A DNA stretch of 64,000 bases from Cyanophora paradoxa (taxonomy: Eukaryota > Glaucocystophyceae > Cyanophorales > Cyanophoraceae): NCBI GenBank assembly GCA_004431415.1, contig QPMI01000395.1:248001-312000 (forward strand), in the 5' to 3' direction. Position 1 is the stretch's first letter, and every line of letters starts with the position of its first letter. Below are positions 60,299 to 64,000 of the stretch, in pieces. A program made the position numbers and the translations under genes. The notes beneath the pieces were generated by a model, which did not search any database, was not told where the DNA came from, and worked only from the letters and a program-made list of their open reading frames with translations.

Positions 60299-62202
60299 GC
60301 AATGAGCACCAGCCAACCTAGGCAAAAGTGCAAGCAGGGGGCCCGCACGGCATTGATACAGCCCTCGCGCATGTTGAAGACTTGATTTGCGCGCAAGTCC
60401 GAGGTCCGCACGCTCCAGCTTCCGATCCCACAGGACCGTTAACGTTGGGGGGTGGGACCGTTGGGGGGATACATACTCAGATTGGCATCGGGCACGATGC
60501 TGCTCGCAGAGCGCTCGTCTACGCTCCTGCAGCAGCTCTTGAGCCGGCACATCGTCGTCGTCCGCGCCAAGCACGCGCAGTTCAGCGCTCAGCCGCCCGC
60601 GCAGAGAGGAACGTCGCCGTACGCTCCGGAGCGCGGCCCGGGTCAGCATGTGCTCTTTCTTTCATCTCTTGAGCAGTCTGGTGCGTCTCGGGCAGCGCCT
60701 CGTCCCCTTTGGCTGCGCTCTAAGCCGCGCACCGAGGTCTCTTCGACGAACTGGGCGCAAGGCTCACTGCCTGGTCGCCGAGTCACCGCAACAACGTCAA
60801 GGCCACCGATACGGGTCGTCGGCTTCTTGATCTTCTGCGGAAAGAGCCCTGGAAGCTCGCGGTTTGGCCTACGTCCGCGTTGCGCACTTCTTTCCAAGGG
60901 CTCTGTGCCCGCTTTTCGCTTGCGCAGTTCAACAGCTGGTCACCGGCGACGACGAACGTGCAGAGGGCGGCGGCTTCGCGGCGGCGGAAGCGGGCGAGCG
61001 ACCTGGCAGCCGTGCCGGTGGCCACGCAGGCGCTGCATGGCGGCCGTGGGCGCGAACCGCTTGCGTACGCGGGTCTACTACTTCTTCTCCTTCGAAGGCT
61101 TAACGGTTCGCCCTTCCTCGCCTCGCCTTGGGGTCGCTTCCGTTCTGACCGTTGTTTCCCTCCTTCTCAAGCTCTCTTTCGGGCGAGATCTTCCGTGCGG
61201 AGCATGCGGGATGCATCATCCTGTGCGGTGAGAAGGCTCTGCAGTTTCTTCTCGGTCAGGTTCGCGCTGCCGTTCTTTTCCGCGATTCCGCCGCCGTACG
61301 CGACACGCAGTCGCAGGCACCTGTGCGCTGGACTGGGCTCATTATGAACATCTGCATCAAAGGCACGACGACGAGCGGCCGCGCGGAGGCGTGGAAGGCG
61401 TTCCGGGCGAGGCGGGACTGGGTAAGCGTCCCCAAGGACGACCGCTTGCAGATCCCAGGCGGGCAAGCACCCGACTACAGCTTCGTGCTCGAGCTTCTGA
61501 CGATCACTGAGAAGGACGCAGTCGTGCGCGTGCTCTGCCTGAGTTTTCCGCACGCGCGCTCGGCCGATTCTCACAGAACGCGTGCAGAAGTGCGGGTTGA
61601 AGGGCCCGCGAGCGACCTCGGACCTCGCTGGTCGCCTGGAGTGGAGTGCACAGGTGCGAAGCGCCCGCTGCGCTGCCTCGCAGGCTGCTTCTGACCCCGC
61701 ACGCGCACGTACGCAGGAGGCTGTCCGGCGCTGCCTCGCGGAGGACGGCGCGGCCAGCGAGGACGTGCAGCGCATCCTCCTAAACTCGCTCACTCTCGAG
61801 AAGAACGTCGAGCAGCTGACGTCGAAGGACCCGCCGCCGCGTCAGCGCGGCATCATCTCGGTGGCCGGCTTTTTGAATTCGCCCGCGGCCTGTGCGTACG
61901 CCTGCTGACTCTGCCTTGCGCAGGTTCTGGCCTGCGTTTGCCTCGCAGAGCGCCTGCCGAGCGCCGCCTTCCCGCGCTGCGCGAACGCGGGCATAGGCTC
62001 TGGCGTCGCACTTCGGCCTGGGACGCCGCCTGGTGTGCAGCTTCTCAATGCGCACGGCTGCGCGTATCTGATTCCCGCTCTGCAGGACGCGATCTCAGCG
62101 GATCTGGGGCGGGTCGCCCCGCCGGCAATCCCGGCGCCGGCGGATCTCGGCGTCCCTTCACCTACGCAAGCGTACGCGCCAGCGCCCCGTAGCCCCTCTT
62201 AA
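59990..62202 (+). CDS. Unrecognised multi-exon gene
   Basis: Plus-strand exons with protein-like composition: EISPPGVDVVQSKSLLIAGA (59990-60298), MLLAERSSTLLQQLLSRHIV (~60498), GLFDELGARLTAWSPSHRNN followed by LLDLLRKEPWKLAVWPTSAL (60738-60900), FRAEHAGCIILCGEKALQFL (~61190), MNICIKGTTTSGRAEAWKAF and DYSFVLELLTITEKDAVVR (61344-61526), LKGPRATSDLAGRLEWSAQ (~61590-61650), EAVRRCLAEDGAASEDVQRI (61714-61850), then VLACVCLAERLPSAAF to QAYAPAPRSPS-stop at 62200-62202. Introns such as 61652-61713 and 61860-61923 have good GT...AG ends. The start and several joints are uncertain. It looks like a helical cytosolic protein of ~500 residues; I could not assign a family. Its 5' exon lies in the 3.4 kb duplication. 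Confidence 0.5.
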
Positions 62203-63682
62203 AAGCCCGCCCCCAACTGTTTCTTTACGAATCTTCAGCCTAGCGTTCTCTAAAAAACAATACCAGCATTCTTTCCAATGCGCGCGGCCACTGGCGAGCG
62301 CCCCGGGGAAGGAGCTTTGCATGCGCACGCACACGTATATAGATATACAGGAATCGAACAGATCGAGAGGCGGGCGAGCCTCGGAGCCCGAGCTAGCAAG
62401 CGCCGAGTTTCCGAGCCGCCCGCGCCGTGTCGACGTCGAGCTGGGCGACGAGAGCGGGGCCGCCGGCGGGCGACGAGCGCGGGGCCGCTGGCCGGCGCCG
62501 CGGCCTCCCCGAGCTGCTGATGCTGCTACTGCTGCGAACGCGGGCGCTACGTCGCGTCGCCGCCGCCGCAAGCCGCGCCGCCCCGGCCCCACAGTCGCCT
62601 GGCTGCCCGGAAGCGAGCGCGCATCTGCGAGAAAGCGTGCGTCCGCGCGTACGCGTTCAGGAGCGATTGCCTTGGGACGAGGCGCTTCGCGAACCTGAAG
62701 AGCGCCCCACGGGGCGCGGGAAGCCTCGCCGGGAGCCTTAGAACGAAGCGCGTGCCTGCACTGGCACGTGCCTGCCAGGCGAGTGCGCGTATAAGCACTG
62801 ATTTCCGAAAGCGAGCGGAGCGGCCGCACCGTATTCGAGCTCCCGGCCGCCGCACAGAAGCCTGGGAGCGAGCGCGTGCCTGCGAGACGATCGCTCAAAA
62901 GCGATTCCAGAGAGCGATAGCGAGAGGGCGTCCCTGCGCACCTGAAGCCGGCGCGGGCGACGGTGGGAAGCTGCCACCGCACAGCTGCCACTGAGGCCGA
63001 AAGCGGCCGCCGCACCTGCGAGAGTATGCAGGAGAGACGATAAGAAGCCAAGAAGCCACAAAGCGAAGGCAGGTTTACCTGAAGCGCGGTGGGGTTCAAC
63101 GGACTCAACGCCGTGAGCCTGGCGCGGGCGACGGGCGGCCGCGAAGGTAAGCTAAGCTCTACGCTTCATCTGTAGAGCCCTCTCAGCCGCCCAGCAACCT
63201 CCGAACTCCGCGCCGCGCTAGCTGGACGCTGCCTGGCCCCGGAGTGCTGCTGGCGAAGAGCTCCAGGCATCTGACGACGCTTCTGGTCGAGTAGCTACCG
63301 CCGAGCGCGTGGCGGCTTCTTGGCTGCAAAGGCTCGGTCGCAGCTGCTGCGTCGATTTGGCACTGGTACCCTCCGATCCCCTGCCCCCCCTCCAGCCAGG
63401 CGCGGCCCGGCAGCCCCGATCCGGCGGTGCCTGGCGATCGCCTGATTTCCATTCATAACGAACCGGCGATCGCTTCGCCAATGAGAAGACCGTGACGCGA
63501 TACGTCACCGGCGACCGCAGAAACGAGAACACGCAAGCGATCGCTTTGCGGAGGCTCCTTGTTAGGGCTCGATTCCGATCGGGTACCCTTACTAACCGAG
63601 GCGATCGCTGGAGAAATGAGAAGGCTCTAACCGTCCAGACCGTCCAGTGGAATATAAATGTGCAACTTATATTTTATTTTTG
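62203..63682. other. Intergenic, no gene supported
   Basis: A 316-codon minus frame (62158-63108) and others exist but look compositional. Motif gcgatcgc and related palindromes are frequent at 63440-63610. No RNA gene seen. Confidence 0.35.
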
Positions 63683-63830
63683 GTGAATTACGTATACCGG
63701 TACCGGCCGCAGCCTCTAGACACCAGCACTGCGGGGGCTGCCCAGGGGGCATATACAACAATTGCAAAGAGAACGACTGAAATAAGAAAACTAAGGCAAG
63801 AGCACTATAGCTAAAAGCAACAAGACAACT
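63683..63830 (-). mobile_element. LINE 3'-end fragment, minus strand
   Basis: The minus strand reads atgccccctgggcagccccc, gcagtgctggtgtctagagg and ends ggtaattcacc-like, matching 52530-52590 of the full LINE. The part beyond 63750 is diverged. A short A-rich tail (caaaaataaaata on the minus strand) follows at 63665-63682. Confidence 0.85.
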
Positions 63831-64000
63831 TGGCGCTCGAGAGAAGCTTGCCCCGATTCTCCGCTGCAGCTGGCTCCAGCTTGCAATTGAGCGCCGGCCG
63901 CGGGAACGCAACCTTCCCTCAGATCTAGACGACCCCACCTCCTGGCCGCTTGCATCGGCCACCAGGTACTACGGTACCCCATCCCCGAACAACGGGACCG

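Noticed and set aside
62158-63108. 316-codon minus-strand gene
   Set aside because: Composition-driven; no recognisable domain, and it overlaps the end of the plus-strand gene at 62202.

Overview
The window is eukaryotic nuclear DNA: multi-exon genes with short GT-AG (and some GC-AG) introns, a LINE retrotransposon, satellites and minisatellites, and no bacterial operons. It is very GC-rich, with runs made only of G and C, C-rich introns with a CTGAC-like branch site, and intergenic DNA crowded with short palindromes. A threonine deaminase with a long Ala/Ser/Arg-rich N-terminal extension (transit-peptide-like) and GC-type donors suggest a GC-rich microalga, perhaps a haptophyte or pelagophyte. 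The lineage is a guess.

Layout, left to right. 1-1730 (+): 3' part of a PIWI-clade Argonaute whose exons splice cleanly but whose slicer residues look lost. 2208-3706 (-) and 5476-7114 (+): two inverted copies of an eight-exon gene for a ~295-residue protein with a C-terminal homeodomain-like helix-turn-helix. Between them (4255-4880) lies a decayed copy of the 3' end of the lysyl-tRNA synthetase gene. 7.1-18 kb is mostly repeats: mosaic duplications, a 39-40 bp minisatellite, poly-C tracts, a tRNA-headed element, an LRR-protein gene (12474-13330, -), and a 5'-truncated LINE (16796-17258).

18042-22402 (-): cytosolic-type lysyl-tRNA synthetase. Divergent from it, starting 86 bp away, is a small twin-CX9C gene (+). 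24073-28000 (-): threonine deaminase with PLP domain and two ACT-like regulatory domains. Divergent from it is a coiled-coil protein gene (28296-30619, +). 33027-44542 (-): a large secreted or membrane protein with signal peptide, cysteine-rich GCC2/GCC3 (ephrin-receptor-like) repeats and a membrane anchor, containing a 1,043-bp-offset tandem duplication of repeat exons and a SINE-like insertion. 44815-52601 (+): an almost complete LINE (ORF1, AP endonuclease, reverse transcriptase, zinc knuckle, poly-A) with several frameshifts.

53468-60298: a tandem duplication of a ~3.4 kb unit whose two copies differ almost only by one-base homopolymer indels. Each copy carries seven ~148 bp satellite monomers in an alternating dimer pattern. 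60.0-62.2 kb (+): an unrecognised multi-exon gene whose 5' exon lies inside the duplication. 63683-63830 (-): another LINE 3' tail.

The recognisable functions (translation, isoleucine synthesis, mitochondrial redox assembly, small-RNA pathway, cell-surface receptor) do not form one pathway. The two divergent gene pairs may share promoters. The most unusual signals are the apparently slicer-dead PIWI protein, the habit of repeat copies to differ by inserted short palindromes, and the recent satellite-bearing duplication.
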